The notes below the pieces were generated by a model, which did no database searches, had not been told where the DNA came from, and saw only the letters and a program-made list of their open reading frames with translations. The translations under genes and the position numbers were made by a program. 64,000 bases of DNA, from contig NZ_PYMI01000002.1 in assembly GCF_003025595.1 (NCBI RefSeq), positions 186,001-250,000 on the forward strand, read 5' to 3'. This document shows, in pieces, positions 62,859 through 64,000 of the stretch. The stretch is from Photobacterium ganghwense. GTDB lineage: Bacteria; Pseudomonadota; Gammaproteobacteria; Enterobacterales; Vibrionaceae. Positions within the stretch are counted from its first letter, which is position 1. Every line of letters starts with the position of its first letter.

Positions 62859-64000
62859 TTAAGTGGTATAGAGCATGCCTGGCAGCCAGAGGGATAGCGC
62901 CGGAATAAACAGCAACAGCATCAGCCGGATAATGTCGGCGCACCAGAACGGGGTGACCCCTTTGAAAATCGTGCTGGTTTTTATGTCTTTAATCACACCG
63001 CTCAGGACAAAAATATTCAGTCCGACCGGCGGAGTGATCAGGCTGATTTCCGTCACAACTACGACAATGATGCCAAACCATATCAAATCAAAACCCATGC
63101 TCTGAACCAGCGGGTAAAACACCGGAATGGTCAGGAGTAACATCGACAGGCTTTCAAATACGGTGCCCAACAGGATGTAGATACCAATGATGGCCAACAT
63201 CACCAGAATTGGCTCGGCACCGACTGACGAAATCAGATTCACCAAATCGTCGGGTAGACCGGCCCGGTTGACAAAATTGGAGTAAATCAGGGCGCCGATA
63301 ATGACGCCGAACAGCATGGTACTGGTTCGGGCGGTTTCGATCAGGATGTCCTGCAATATCGCCAGTGTCAGGGTTTTGCGGTACAGCGCAATCAGAAATG
63401 CCCCGCCAGCGCCGATGCCTGCGGCTTCCGTTGGCGTGAAAATCCCACCGTAAATCCCCCCCATGACCAGCACGAACAGACCGAGAATGGCAGAGACAGA
63501 ACGAATCGCATGCCACTTTTCTGCCTTGCTCATGCGTTCGCCGCAAGGGCCGGCTTTCGGGTCACGCCACACCACGTAGCGGGTCGCCAGCATGTACAGC
63601 ACAATCCCTAACATCCCCGGCAGAAAACCGGCGGCAAACAGGTCGCGAATACTCTGCTCCGTCAGCACGCCATAGATAATCAGGATCACACTGGGTGGGA
63701 TCAGAATACCCAGCGTACCGCCTGCCGCGATTGAAGCGGCGGCCAGCCCGTCGGAGTAGCCGTATTTTCGCATCGACGGCATGGCGACTTTGGCCATGGT
63801 TGCTGAAGTGGCCAGACTGGAGCCTGATATCGCAGAAAATCCACCGCAGGCGGCAACAGTCGCCATTGCCAGTCCGCCCTTTTTGTGGCCAAAAAAGGCA
63901 TAACAGGCGCGGTACAGTTCCTGAGACAAACCGGCCTTAGTGATGAAATTGCCCATCAGAATGAACATCGGGATCACCGACAGGCCGTAATCCTGAGCTG
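62859..64000 (-). CDS. dctM: TRAP transporter large permease (DctM), N-terminus beyond window edge
   Basis: The C-terminal 380 residues of a DctM-type protein; reading is open to the window end (AQDYGLSVIPMFILMGNF precedes the internal GTG at 63977). Conserved parts: SVIPMFILMGNF, GGLAMATVAACGGFSAISGSS, AASIAAGGTLGILIPPSVILIIYG, GIFTPTEAAGIGAGGAFLIAL and ITPPVGLNIFVLSGV. With DctP and DctQ it forms a Na+-driven, binding-protein-dependent importer for organic acids such as C4-dicarboxylates or sialic acid. The two partner genes would lie outside the window. The DctB/DctD-like pair at 23-26 kb could in principle control it, but the distance makes this doubtful. Confidence 0.93.
   Translation of the reverse strand, partial: AQDYGLSVIPMFILMGNFITKAGLSQELYRACYAFFGHKKGGLAMATVAACGGFSAISGSSLATSATMAKVAMPSMRKYGYSDGLAAASIAAGGTLGILIPPSVILIIYGVLTEQSIRDLFAAGFLPGMLGIVLYMLATRYVVWRDPKAGPCGERMSKAEKWHAIRSVSAILGLFVLVMGGIYGGIFTPTEAAGIGAGGAFLIALYRKTLTLAILQDILIETARTSTMLFGVIIGALIYSNFVNRAGLPDDLVNLISSVGAEPILVMLAIIGIYILLGTVFESLSMLLLTIPVFYPLVQSMGFDLIWFGIIVVVVTEISLITPPVGLNIFVLSGVIKDIKTSTIFKGVTPFWCADIIRLMLLLFIPALSLWLPGMLYTT

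Noticed and set aside
62859..63977. GTG at 63977 as the real start of the TRAP permease
   Set aside because: The frame stays open to the window end and the upstream codons give the conserved AQDYGLSVIP sequence, so the gene continues beyond the window.
1..64000. CRISPR arrays, rRNA or tRNA genes, insertion sequences, prophage or integron attC sites
   Set aside because: None were seen on reading. The only regular short repeats are the origin iterons and the two small tandem arrays reported.

Overview
This window is the replication-origin region of the secondary chromosome (chromosome 2) of a member of the Vibrionaceae. The evidence is direct: a full-length RctB initiator gene (9041-11041, minus), a non-coding origin with six ATGATCA iterons at an exact 23-bp period plus a perfect DnaA box, the ParA2/ParB2 pair (12557-14754), and six copies of the chromosome-2 centromere motif parS2 (TTTACA-N-TGTAAA). 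The base composition is near 50-52% GC. The exact genus cannot be fixed by reading; Photobacterium or Salinivibrio-like relatives are as plausible as Vibrio.

Layout. 1-9 kb: a truncated gntR-type repressor gene with its operator, a long gap with RctB-type sites, an RND efflux pair, and a patatin/Omp85 type Vd protein. 9-18 kb: rctB, origin, parA2B2, then tmcA-ycdX. 18-26 kb: a small unknown gene, a DUF342 (FapA-like) protein, a LapD-like degenerate GGDEF/EAL protein and a DctB/DctD-like two-component pair whose regulator has lost the key sigma-54 activator motifs. 26-29.5 kb: pdxH, a 56-codon gene, a PAS-LuxR regulator, an orphan terminator marking a possible small transcript, and an AEC transporter. 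29.5-38.4 kb: a second outlying set of RctB-type sites, an AraC regulator, the proline catabolism genes (putA, a free-standing PutA C-terminal domain, putP) and serine deaminase. 38.6-47.3 kb: yibI plus a frameshifted yibH, a Sel1-repeat protein, a transglutaminase-like protein, a second peptide deformylase, and an EmrAB-type efflux operon with a divergent LysR regulator. 47.3-64 kb: DUF3187, radical SAM, glutathionylspermidine-synthase-like and DUF885 genes; an ECF11 sigma/ChrR anti-sigma operon with LON-like and DUF4397 neighbours; DUF2252 and YhcH-family genes; a penicillin G acylase homologue; and the end of a TRAP transporter large permease gene.

How the parts work together. RctB binds the iterons to start chromosome 2 replication and is expected to be restrained by the extra sites between the core origin and parA2. 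I also see RctB-type sites about 10 kb to the left and 18-20 kb to the right of the core. These outlying sites and those between the core and parA2 mostly read ATGATCAAG, whereas the six core iterons never have AAG after the heptamer. ParB2 loads at parS2 sites spread from 12.3 to 47.3 kb. The rest is mostly metabolic and transport cargo typical of the origin-proximal part of chromosome 2. No rRNA, tRNA, CRISPR array, insertion sequence or prophage was recognised.
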